Part shown: positions 43,022-51,007 of the stretch, in pieces
How positions within the stretch are numbered: the first letter of the stretch is position 1
Layout: each line of letters opens with the position of its first letter
Assembly (NCBI GenBank): GCA_016716405.1
Contig: JADJWK010000001.1
Location: 2,170,001 to 2,234,000 of the forward strand
DNA from: Candidatus Melainabacteria bacterium
GTDB lineage: Bacteria; Cyanobacteriota; Vampirovibrionia; Obscuribacterales; Obscuribacteraceae
DNA length: 64,000 nt
Direction: 5' to 3'
Position numbers and translations under genes: made by a program
The notes under the pieces: generated by a model
Told to the model about the DNA's origin: nothing
Databases searched by the model: none
What the model saw: only the letters and a program-made list of their open reading frames with translations

Positions 43022-44578
43022 CTATTCATCCTGACGTGCGGCTTTCCAGCGGTCCGGAAGGAACTGATCGATTTGGGAAGTAGGTGTGGCCGGAAGGCGG
43101 TTCAGCAGGTCTTCGGCATATTCCATGGGGTCGATACCAATTCTGTGGCAGGTCTGAATGATGCTCATCCAGATGGCGGCAGAGCGGCCTCCATCAACAG
43201 AGCCAGCGAAGAGCCAGTTCTTCTTTCCGAGCACGGCGGAGCGAAGACCGTTCTCAGAGTTATTATTGTGGGCGGCAACGAACCCTGTGCTTGCGTACAG
43301 GCAGAGAGCATCCCAGTTGTTGAGGCAGTAGCCGACAGCTTTGCCGAAGTTGCTTGCAGGAAGAAAGTCGACTTCCCTTTTTCGAGCGTCGAGCCAGGAC
43401 TTGAGGAGATCGAGTTTCGGAATCGCGAGCTCTTGCCGAAGATTTCTACGGTCTTCATCAGTTGCTTCTCTGGCCTTGTCCTCAATATCGAACAGACACT
43501 TAATGATCGCAAGAGCGTAATCGACGCGCTCCTGGTCTTCGTCTCTGGCAGCCTCCATGTAGCGGAAGGCATGGGACCAGCATCCGGCATGAATGGCATC
43601 GACAGCCAGGAAATAGCTGGCGCAGTCTGTTTGCAGGACGCCTGTGAAACCCTTCAGTCGACTCTTGGGATGAATAGCCTGCTGCGTCTCGGTGAAGTCG
43701 TAGTAGATGTATGGCTGCGAGTCGTCGCCCCGGTAAATCCAAATGTAGCTCTGGTGAACCTTCCCTTTTCCTTTTTTGAGCATTGGCATGGTCGTGTGAT
43801 CTGCCTGGATGACTCGGGAATTGAGGATCAACTGTCGCATTCTCTCGACGACTATCTCGAATATATCGGCAGCGCTCTTGAGCCAGCGGCACATGCTCGA
43901 CCGAGAGACCGGCACTGTGTAGGAGCGAAAGAATTTCTCCTGCCGGTAGAGCGGCTGGTGATAGTCGAACTTGGATACGCCGATGTAGGAGATCAATGCG
44001 GCAGTGGCATATCCCTTTTCGATTGGTCCATCGGGTTTTGGAGCGAGAATGACATTACTGTTGCATCCGGGGCAGGCATACCTGAACTGGATGTGCTTGA
44101 GCCGCTGCAGCATGGCTTTGATGATATCGAGCTGGCAGGAGACCTCGAAACCGATCACGCCGCGCTTAATGCTGCAGTCGGGGCAGAGACGCTCTTCCTG
44201 AGAGAGCTCGTGCTCGATTACTTTCTCGGCGATGGCGGACTGAGGAGCGGTGCGACCACCGCCGCGGGATTTCTCCTCAGGAGCGATCGAGAGAGCTGCG
44301 CTCTTCTCTTCAAGCAGGGCGGAGGATTCTTCGTAGTAGACTTTGCCGGTGCCAGTGAGAGAAGCGGTCGAGACTTGTGCGGAGCTTCTGCCGAAGCGGG
44401 CCCGCTTCTGGTTTTTGACCTGGGTCTCGAGGTTGGCGACCTTCTTTCTGAGCTCTTCAACGATTGCTTCGAGCGCCTGGAGGCGCTTAACCTCGGCGCG
44501 AAGCTCGGATATGACTCGATGGCATTCGGGAAGGTTATCGGGGAAGTAGTCGGGATCGAAAGAGGAGCGTTCAGACAT
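43022..44578 (-). CDS. IS66 transposase (orfC)
   Basis: From MSERSSF at 44578 the transposase is 518 residues: a leucine-zipper-like coiled coil (ELRAEVKRLQALEAIVEEL), zinc-binding cysteines (LCPDCSIKRG, YACPGCNSN), and a DDE domain with RVIQADHTTMPML, TDCASYFLAVDAIHAGCWSH and NNNSENGLRSAVLGKKNWLF. Complete and probably active. Confidence 0.95.
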   Translation of the reverse strand: MSERSSFDPDYFPDNLPECHRVISELRAEVKRLQALEAIVEELRKKVANLETQVKNQKRARFGRSSAQVSTASLTGTGKVYYEESSALLEEKSAALSIAPEEKSRGGGRTAPQSAIAEKVIEHELSQEERLCPDCSIKRGVIGFEVSCQLDIIKAMLQRLKHIQFRYACPGCNSNVILAPKPDGPIEKGYATAALISYIGVSKFDYHQPLYRQEKFFRSYTVPVSRSSMCRWLKSAADIFEIVVERMRQLILNSRVIQADHTTMPMLKKGKGKVHQSYIWIYRGDDSQPYIYYDFTETQQAIHPKSRLKGFTGVLQTDCASYFLAVDAIHAGCWSHAFRYMEAARDEDQERVDYALAIIKCLFDIEDKAREATDEDRRNLRQELAIPKLDLLKSWLDARKREVDFLPASNFGKAVGYCLNNWDALCLYASTGFVAAHNNNSENGLRSAVLGKKNWLFAGSVDGGRSAAIWMSIIQTCHRIGIDPMEYAEDLLNRLPATPTSQIDQFLPDRWKAARQDE

Positions 44579-44921
44579 CGAATATTTTCGCGATTGGCAT
44601 ACCACTATATCTTACAGTAAGCACCATTAATGGTATCAACATGCCAGATGAAGATATCGTCATTTTCCGCTCCAGGGCAGGGACCGACTTGAGTGACCGA
44701 GAATGATCATTATGTTCGGTGCGCTCCAGGCAAGCTCCTGATTGCTCTCTAAGGCATTTCTGAATAGTCGGTAGACTGAAGGTCGAGCCGTTTCCGCTCG
44801 TGACAACGGTGCCCTGACACTACCGGTGACTCTGCCTGATCACGATGCGTTGTCATGCGAGATGCTTCGACAACCGCTAGATATGGTGTCTCTCTTGTCT
44901 ACCCTGGACCGGGACAGCTCA

Positions 44922-45341
44922 TCAGAGGGGTCTGTCCGCCTCGCTGCCGAGCTCAGCTTCGCGCAGAAGCAAGTGCTCGACCTGCCCATCCTGGCTGATC
45001 CGGTAGCGCTGCTGCCGCTGAATGCTGCGGAGATCGATGCCATCCAGAATCAGCCGGAGCGTGGAAGCGTCAATCTCAACGCCGGCAGAGGAGATGTTGC
45101 TAAGATCCGGGAATCTGAAAGAGCCTTTCTGGAGAGCCTTGTACCAGATGGCGAGCCCATCGCGGTCGAAATAGAGGAGCTTGATCTTGTCGGCTCGCTT
45201 GTTCCGGAAGACGAAAAGAGAGCCCGACAGTGGGTCGAGATTCATGGACCGGCGAACGAGTCCGCAAAGCGCCGAGAAGCTCTTGCGCATATCGGTATCC
45301 TCTGTGCAGAGAAACACCCGAACATTGTTGGGAGCGATCAC
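44922..45341 (-). CDS. IS66 orfB accessory protein
   Basis: The 139-residue product, identical to that of copy 1, starts at a GTG overlapping the orfA stop (GTGA). It has VRVFLCTEDTDMRKSFSAL and KLLYFDRDGLAIW, the IS66 Orf2 signature. Confidence 0.92.
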   Translation of the reverse strand: MIAPNNVRVFLCTEDTDMRKSFSALCGLVRRSMNLDPLSGSLFVFRNKRADKIKLLYFDRDGLAIWYKALQKGSFRFPDLSNISSAGVEIDASTLRLILDGIDLRSIQRQQRYRISQDGQVEHLLLREAELGSEADRPL

Positions 45342-45742
45342 GAGAAGGTCTCCTTGCAAGCAGCCAGCAGGACTGTGAGTGTAGGCAAGTCTGCCCCGGA
45401 GAAAATGGTGACTCGGTCGCTTCCAAACCTGATTTCGGCGACCTCTCTCCGCTTCTGTTCCGAGCGCGGAGCCTGCGAGCCGGCGACTATCACCGGGACG
45501 AACGACATCTCTGGCGCAACCGGCGCATCGGTCTTAGGGGCCTGCACGCCCTTGCGCTCGTTCTCTCGATCTCGTTCTCGAATCGTCTTCTTCCAGGAGC
45601 AGAAGGTGTTGGAGTTCAGCCCCTCCTTCTGGCAGAACTCAGCCTGGGATTGCCCGCTACTCTTCTGCCTGGCAATGGCGCTGCGCCAGAACTTCTCCTT
45701 CGCCTTGTCACGCTTGCTCGCTCGGTTCATCTCGGGCTCCAC
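45338..45742 (-). CDS. IS66 orfA
   Basis: This 134-residue protein has an N-terminal helix-turn-helix (FWRSAIARQKSSGQSQAEFCQKEGLNSNTFCSW) and a C-terminal IRFGSDRVTIFSGADLPTLTVLLAAC typical of IS66 Orf1. It is intact here, unlike in copy 1. Confidence 0.92.
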   Translation of the reverse strand: MEPEMNRASKRDKAKEKFWRSAIARQKSSGQSQAEFCQKEGLNSNTFCSWKKTIRERDRENERKGVQAPKTDAPVAPEMSFVPVIVAGSQAPRSEQKRREVAEIRFGSDRVTIFSGADLPTLTVLLAACKETFS

Positions 45743-45810
45743 CTATGGTGCTCCCTCATGAAAGCCTACTGAAATCCCGCCTTCAAGTATGGGGTTGGTG
45801 GAACGCTTAC

Positions 45811-46434
45811 TTTCGGGCCACGATTCTTGAAAGCAATGTGCAATTGTCATTGATGGACAAGGCGAGAGCCGAAAAAGTGTTTACGGACCTTTTCGAGGAT
45901 CTCAATCCGCAATGTCCTCTTCCGATCAATAAGCAGAGTGGCGAGAAAAAAGTAAGCGCATACCTGACAGGAATCGTAAACATGCTCATCGAGGCGAATG
46001 CGGCAGGACATCCGTGCGATTTCGACCCACGGAAGCTCATTACGTTTAGTAAGCAAGGAGAACCTATCCGCACACTCTCTCGTCGCGTCGATGGAGCCTT
46101 TCCCTCGACTCACAATCCCGTAGCAATTTGGGAGATCAAGGAATATTATCATTCAACGACGTTTGGAAGCCGCATTGCTGATGGTGTATACGAGACCTTA
46201 CTGGACGGACTTGAACTGGAGGATCTAAGAATCCAAGAAGACATCAGCGTCCGTCATTATCTGATGGTGGATGCGTATCACACTTGGTGGGTGCAGGGAC
46301 GGTCCTACCTTTGCAGGATAATCGACATGCTGCACATGGGACATCTAGAGGAGGTTCTCTTTGGTTACGAGGTCGTCGAACGGCTTCCCACCCTCGTTAA
46401 GGAATGGTTACTCGAGTCTCAAGGTGCGCGTTAG
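45811..46434 (+). pseudogene. N-terminally truncated PD-(D/E)XK nuclease-like gene
   Basis: The reading frame enters from the IS end and continues about 207 codons to 46434. NPVAIWEIKEYYHSTTFGSRIADGVYETLLDG carries an E-x-K core after a hydrophobic strand, with DFDPRKLITF before it, suggesting a restriction-type PD-(D/E)XK nuclease. The N-terminus is lost at the IS66 boundary. An internal ATG near 45855 could give a shorter product. No partner methyltransferase is adjacent. Confidence 0.6.
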
Positions 46435-46474
46435 CGTGATGTGATGTCATCCGGCTCGGTGTCCTTCATCGCGC

Positions 46475-47161
46475 TCAGTCGGGCTCTCCTTCGGGAAAGA
46501 GTCCGTACCCGACGCCGTGCACGTTCTTGATCAGGCTCGGCTGATCCGGGCGGTCGAGCTTTTTTCGCAATCGTTTTACGCAGCTTGTCAATGCTTCATA
46601 GCTGCCTTCGGACTTATTGCTCCAGACTGCGTCCAGAATTCTGTCCGGTCCGAACAATTGATTGGGGTAGCGCATGAAAAACTGCAAAAGGGCATATTCG
46701 CGCCGCACCAGCGCGATCTTCTTGCCATCGAGCTTCACCGCATGCAGGCTCGGAACCAGCTCCAGCGGCCCGGTGCGCAATCCTTCACCATGGAAATCAG
46801 CGGGGCGTCTCAAAAGGGCGCTTACCCTGGCGATCAGCTCCCTGCCGTCGAAGGGCTTGGTCAAGTAATCGTCGGCGCCGGTGCGAAATCCGGCAAGCTT
46901 GTCCTCGATCTCGCCCTTGCCAGTCAGGATGAGCACGGGAGTCTTTCCGCCGGTCCTGCGATACTTTCTGAGAACCTCGAGACCATCGAATTCGGGGAGT
47001 CCCAGATCGAGAATGACCAGCTCATAGACCGAAGTCTCTAGAGCCAGGCTCGCTTCCCTTCCGTCTTTGACGTGGTCGCAACCGTGACCTTCTAGTTCGA
47101 GCCATCGGCGGATCAATACGACCAGCTCGGCGTCGTCCTCGGCTACCAGAATTCTTGCCAT
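46475..47161 (-). CDS. OmpR/PhoB-type response regulator
   Basis: This 228-residue protein has a receiver with acidic pair AEDD (7-10), acceptor D52 in LVILDLGLP, and LTKPF near 104. A winged-helix DNA-binding domain follows (LVRREYALLQFFMRYPNQLF, SCVKRLRKKLDRP, IKNVHGVGYGL). The paired kinase gene ends 31 bp upstream, so this is a standard two-component operon. The signal is unknown. Confidence 0.93.
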   Translation of the reverse strand: MARILVAEDDAELVVLIRRWLELEGHGCDHVKDGREASLALETSVYELVILDLGLPEFDGLEVLRKYRRTGGKTPVLILTGKGEIEDKLAGFRTGADDYLTKPFDGRELIARVSALLRRPADFHGEGLRTGPLELVPSLHAVKLDGKKIALVRREYALLQFFMRYPNQLFGPDRILDAVWSNKSEGSYEALTSCVKRLRKKLDRPDQPSLIKNVHGVGYGLFPEGEPD

Positions 47162-47192
47162 CCATCCTTCTCCCGGCTCGACTCCGTGGCGC

Positions 47193-48995
47193 TCAATCGG
47201 GCAATTCGCCGTGCACGGGCAGCGTGAACCAGAATATACTCCCTCCGTCCTGGTTCGATTTTACTCCAATTTCTCCGTGGTGCCGTTCCACTATAGCTTT
47301 GCAGATGGCAAGACCAAGACCCGTCCCGTGCTGGACCCTCTGGTCCCCGGGCTCGGCTTGCTTGAAACGATCGAAGATTGTTTTTTCGAGCTCTTCTGGT
47401 ACACCCCGGCCCCTGTCGATTACGCTGACAGTCACCTCGTCCCCTTCCCTTCGAGCCGCTATGGTGACGCTCGATTGATCAGGCGAGAATTTCAGAGCGT
47501 TGCCGAGCAGGTTGACCAGCACCTGCGTAATTCTTTCCCTGTCTGCGAATACCTCGATCTCGTCGTCGACCAGATTTTTCAACTCTATGCGACGCTGGCG
47601 TGCTATGGCGCTTACTGTTTCAATTGCCGCATCGACAATCTCCTGCATGGTCTCCGCGCACGGGAGGATATCGATGTTTCCGGATTCGATGCGGTCGAGA
47701 TCGAGGAGATTGTTCACCAGAGTCATCACCCTCTTGGCGTTGTTGCTTGCTTGCGATACGCTCTCTGACAGATCAGCGGTCAGTGAGTTTTTTGAGTGGA
47801 TTTCGAGCATGGAGAGAATCATCTGAATGGAGGTAAGGGGGGTTCTCAGGTCGTGGCTTATCATCGCGATGAAGTCGCGCTTGAGTCTTTCCGCCTGTCT
47901 TTCCTTGCTTACGTCATGAACGACGCAAAAAATGGAGCGCTCCGCTTTCGAGCCTGTGGCTGTCCAGGCGATATCGGCCAGGGTGCCGTCTTTTTTCACC
48001 GCCCGGGTCTCGAAGCTGACAGTCAGCTCTCGAGCGAGGCAGTCCTTTAAGAGATCGTAGACCTTCGTCTGCTCCTCTTTGACCACCAGCTCGACCACTT
48101 TCCTTCCGACGAGGTCGTTCGCTTCGTATATCCATAATCGGCCAGCAGCCTGATTGACGTCGGCTAGGCTGAAGTCTTCGTCTATCGAGAAAATCGCATC
48201 GGCTGCATAGTCTAGAATCGCTCTTTCCTTTCTCCTCAGTTGAGTCAGGCTGTCGTGCAAATCGTGAAATGTGCGGTCTATAGTTGCGAGCTCATCTTTT
48301 CCCGAGACCGTCCTGTCGGGTTCGAGACCGGCAGCCAGGCGCTGTGTATTGCGCATGATCGTGCGGAGGCGGCTGGATGTGCCGCGGTTGAAGTAGGTCG
48401 CCAGAGCGAAGGCGAGCACCACGCTTCCCACCACGGACATTTTCAGCGCCAGCTCGAGCTCTCTGCTATATCGCTGGACGACCAGGTGGCTCTCTTCCTT
48501 GTTCTTTCTCTGCCTGCGCGCAAGGTCGGTTCCGAGCTTGAAGATCTCATCGACCTCGCCCTGCAGGCGGGCGAATTTTATCGCCGCCAGAGCTCTCTGA
48601 TCATTCTTGTAGAAATCGACGACATCATCCAGCCCTTTTTCCACCTTCTGGAACAAGACTCGCATGCGTCCCCATCTGGCGGACTCTTTCTTGTCTCCGG
48701 CGACCAGCTCGTCGATGTATCTGGCTTCCGCCTCCCTTTCGGAACGCACTTGCTTCAATCTATTGGCGAAGGAGTCTTCGGAGGAGTGTTGAGCAAGAAA
48801 GGCATAGCTCACTCTCTGCATGTGCAGGGAAAGAATGGTATTGAGGTGCAACGCCAGGTCGCGAGCGTGCGCTTCGGCTTTCCTCGCTTCCTCCACCTTG
48901 CCGATCAGCTGCAGCGAGACACCGGCCACTATGATCTCGAACAGCACGGGGACCGTTACCAGGATGAATGCTTTGCGGCTGAGTGACAGATTCAA
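47193..48995 (-). CDS. PAS-containing sensor histidine kinase
   Basis: This 600-residue protein has membrane helices at about 8-31 and 186-203 with a helical periplasmic sensor between them, HAMP about 204-255, PAS about 258-375, H-box with phosphorylatable H381 in MISHDLRTPL, and an ATPase domain with N box NLLGNALKFSP, G1 DRGRGVP and G2 GTGLGLA. All catalytic boxes are intact. It precedes its response regulator in the operon. It is built like the first half of the unusual kinase at 51008. Confidence 0.93.
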   Translation of the reverse strand: MNLSLSRKAFILVTVPVLFEIIVAGVSLQLIGKVEEARKAEAHARDLALHLNTILSLHMQRVSYAFLAQHSSEDSFANRLKQVRSEREAEARYIDELVAGDKKESARWGRMRVLFQKVEKGLDDVVDFYKNDQRALAAIKFARLQGEVDEIFKLGTDLARRQRKNKEESHLVVQRYSRELELALKMSVVGSVVLAFALATYFNRGTSSRLRTIMRNTQRLAAGLEPDRTVSGKDELATIDRTFHDLHDSLTQLRRKERAILDYAADAIFSIDEDFSLADVNQAAGRLWIYEANDLVGRKVVELVVKEEQTKVYDLLKDCLARELTVSFETRAVKKDGTLADIAWTATGSKAERSIFCVVHDVSKERQAERLKRDFIAMISHDLRTPLTSIQMILSMLEIHSKNSLTADLSESVSQASNNAKRVMTLVNNLLDLDRIESGNIDILPCAETMQEIVDAAIETVSAIARQRRIELKNLVDDEIEVFADRERITQVLVNLLGNALKFSPDQSSVTIAARREGDEVTVSVIDRGRGVPEELEKTIFDRFKQAEPGDQRVQHGTGLGLAICKAIVERHHGEIGVKSNQDGGSIFWFTLPVHGELPD

Positions 48996-49075
48996 GGGAT
49001 GGTTCTACAAGACGATATTGCTCCAGGAAAATGCCCGGGCACGCAGGTGTCTATGATAAACCAAGAGACCGGAAT

Positions 49076-50461
49076 CTAGACACGAGCTGGCGGGCTGGTC
49101 AGTTTTCTGATCACTGCGCGCAGGGGCACCGACTCCGAGCCATCAACCAGTACAGCCGTGGCTTCGTCGATCTTTGCCTCCAGCACTGCCACTACCTCGT
49201 CGGCATTCTGGCAGAGCTTGACCTCGAATCGATTGTCATGCAGGCCTCTGGCCACGTGCCCGGCAGGCTGACCGAGCAGCACCAGCGATTCGAAGGACAG
49301 TCCCGAGAACCAGTTTCCAAGTCGGCGATGAATCGCTTCGCTTGCTTCGCCGAGACTTTCCATGGCTCCGAGCACGATCACCTTTCGCTGATAGGGCACG
49401 GCTCGGGGATCGAGGAAAGCCGAGACCGCAGCTCGGACAGAATCGGGAGTAGCCGAGAAGGACTCGTCTATGATAAGAGCGTCTTTCATGCCGATTGATC
49501 TGTTTCCTCTGCCTCTGGGTGGGGTGTACGCTTTGAGACCCTCGGCAATTTCGTGATCGGCCATGCCTAGATGCCTGGCGCAGGAGATCGCGCACCAGGC
49601 GTCGCGAATGTAGGCATTTCCGTGAGCCTTGAGCTCGAAAAGAACGCCCTCGGATCCGTTCGAGAAAATCGTATGCTCAGGGGTGACCGCGATCTCCTCG
49701 ATCGAGTTCTCGTCATAAATTTGCAGCTCCGTATCGCCAAGGACGATCTGCGCCCTTCTTGTCAAGTTGTGATTCTGGTCGCCCAGTATTGCCAGGCCGG
49801 TTTCGGGATTCAGGGTCTCGAAGAGCTCGCATTTCGCAAAGGAGATATTCTCGATAGATCCCAGGGTGTCGATATGGGCCGGTCCGATATTCGTCACTAT
49901 CGCTATATCGGGGCTGAGAATCGTGCCCAGCCAGGCGATCTGGCCGCGACCCCGCTGCGCTACCTCGATGACCAGATAGTCCGTGTCACATGGCATGCTG
50001 AGCAAAGTCCTGGCGAGATTCCTTGCGTCTGGCTTGTTTCCCTCGGATGTGTGGACCTTCTTATCGCGGCTGAGAATGCTGACCAGCATATCTCGTGTTG
50101 TGCTTTTTCCCGAAGATCCGGTTATTGCGATGACCTTCGGATTGACCTTTTCTCTCACCCGCCTGGCAAGCTCATAGTGGGCGTTCAATGTACTGTTCGT
50201 GCCGACAAGCACCGAAGCCGGATGGGCAAAGGGGTATCGCCGCCGGTCCAGTACAATGCTGCCGAGAGCGCCGCGTTCATGAGCTTCCTTCAAAAAATCG
50301 TGACCATCCCGTCTCTTCTCGGGCAGAGCGATGTACCACTGCCCGGCTTCGAGGCTCTCGATATCATCGCATACGCTACCGCGATGAGCGTCAGCCGAAC
50401 CTGAGACCAATCGACCGGCGACTGTCTCGATTATCTCCTGGACACCGAATTCTATTTTCAT
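49076..50461 (-). CDS. murF: UDP-N-acetylmuramoyl-tripeptide--D-alanyl-D-alanine ligase
   Basis: The ATG at 50461 has GGAG about 9 nt upstream. The 461-residue product has the Mur ligase ATP loop VIAITGSSGKSTTRDML, NKPDARNLARTLL, VIEVAQRGRGQIAWL and TNIGPAHIDTLGS, matching MurF, which adds D-Ala-D-Ala to the peptidoglycan precursor in the cytoplasm. In the usual MurF GELG-type motif this one has VAQRGRG. A small gene precedes it by 34 bp. No other dcw cluster gene is nearby, so this may be a second, specialised Mur ligase. Confidence 0.88.
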   Translation of the reverse strand: MKIEFGVQEIIETVAGRLVSGSADAHRGSVCDDIESLEAGQWYIALPEKRRDGHDFLKEAHERGALGSIVLDRRRYPFAHPASVLVGTNSTLNAHYELARRVREKVNPKVIAITGSSGKSTTRDMLVSILSRDKKVHTSEGNKPDARNLARTLLSMPCDTDYLVIEVAQRGRGQIAWLGTILSPDIAIVTNIGPAHIDTLGSIENISFAKCELFETLNPETGLAILGDQNHNLTRRAQIVLGDTELQIYDENSIEEIAVTPEHTIFSNGSEGVLFELKAHGNAYIRDAWCAISCARHLGMADHEIAEGLKAYTPPRGRGNRSIGMKDALIIDESFSATPDSVRAAVSAFLDPRAVPYQRKVIVLGAMESLGEASEAIHRRLGNWFSGLSFESLVLLGQPAGHVARGLHDNRFEVKLCQNADEVVAVLEAKIDEATAVLVDGSESVPLRAVIRKLTSPPARV

Positions 50462-50495
50462 GTCTTCTCCAATGCTCCTGAAGAGAGCCGGGGAA

Positions 50496-50843
50496 TCAGC
50501 CGCCGGCAGCGGCTGTTGTCGTATAGCTCCTGGTGGCAAGCCTTCGCGAGGAGCCGCCCTGACGAGGGAAGAGCATTCTCACCAGGCCCTTTAACAGAAG
50601 GAACGATACCGACCCCGTCAGCACTAAGGGCGAGCTCTGGCTCGAGCGTAGAGCCTTCAGGGCTGAATGCTTCGAGTCCCGGAGCTGCAGGTTCCTGTAT
50701 ATCGGTTTGACGAACGAGCTGATTCTTCGATCATCGCTTTCGACTCCGGCGATGCTTCTTCTGTAGGCATCGATAATCTGCCGGTCTAGCCACGACTCGT
50801 GAAGCCCGCTGGTGGGGATGTGATTAGAGGTCGCATGGTTCAT
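50496..50843 (-). CDS. Small protein preceding murF
   Basis: This 115-residue protein has AAGGAG 9 nt before the ATG. It has a basic C-terminal half and one modest hydrophobic stretch (SPLVLTGSVSFLLLKGLV). No family is recognised. It is the first gene after the octamer-repeat promoter and likely co-transcribed with murF. Confidence 0.5.
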   Translation of the reverse strand: MNHATSNHIPTSGLHESWLDRQIIDAYRRSIAGVESDDRRISSFVKPIYRNLQLRDSKHSALKALRSSQSSPLVLTGSVSFLLLKGLVRMLFPRQGGSSRRLATRSYTTTAAAGG

Positions 50844-50865
50844 GTCCTGGTCTCCTTGTGAATGC

Positions 50866-50905
50866 TTCGAACTTTCAAAACTTCAAAGATTCGAAGATTC
50901 GAATA
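50866..50905. promoter_or_regulatory. Five tandem 8-bp direct repeats TTC(G/A)AANN
   Basis: TTCGAA or TTCAAA begins at 50866, 50874, 50882, 50890 and 50898, an exact 8-bp period. It lies 23 bp upstream of the start of the murF-operon first gene in an AT-rich promoter region. Tandem octamers are the kind of site bound by head-to-tail dimers of OmpR/PhoB-type regulators; the regulator at 46475 is of that class. Confidence 0.75.
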
Positions 50906-51007
50906 CATTAGTTATAACATTCTCCCGGAACCCTGTCAAGAATCGGCATCCATACGCAGAACTATGGACCGACTCCGCTGCCCGACCTCCCCGCTCGACT
51001 GATTCGA

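Larger units (their letters stand above)
42905..45810 (-). mobile_element. IS66-family insertion sequence, copy 2 (intact)
   Basis: This 2906-bp element is nearly identical to copy 1 but inverted, with the same 20-bp ends (GTAAGCGTTCCACGAACCCC here at the left). All three genes are intact. The flanking octamers are CTCTGTAC on the left and TTTCGGGC on the right, so no target duplication exists. This implies an adjacent deletion or rearrangement after insertion. The right side cuts into a nuclease-like gene. Confidence 0.95.

Noticed and set aside
42956..44620. A 554-codon plus-strand frame through IS66 copy 2
   Set aside because: Exact antisense of the intact transposase, which has zinc-binding and DDE motifs on the minus strand.
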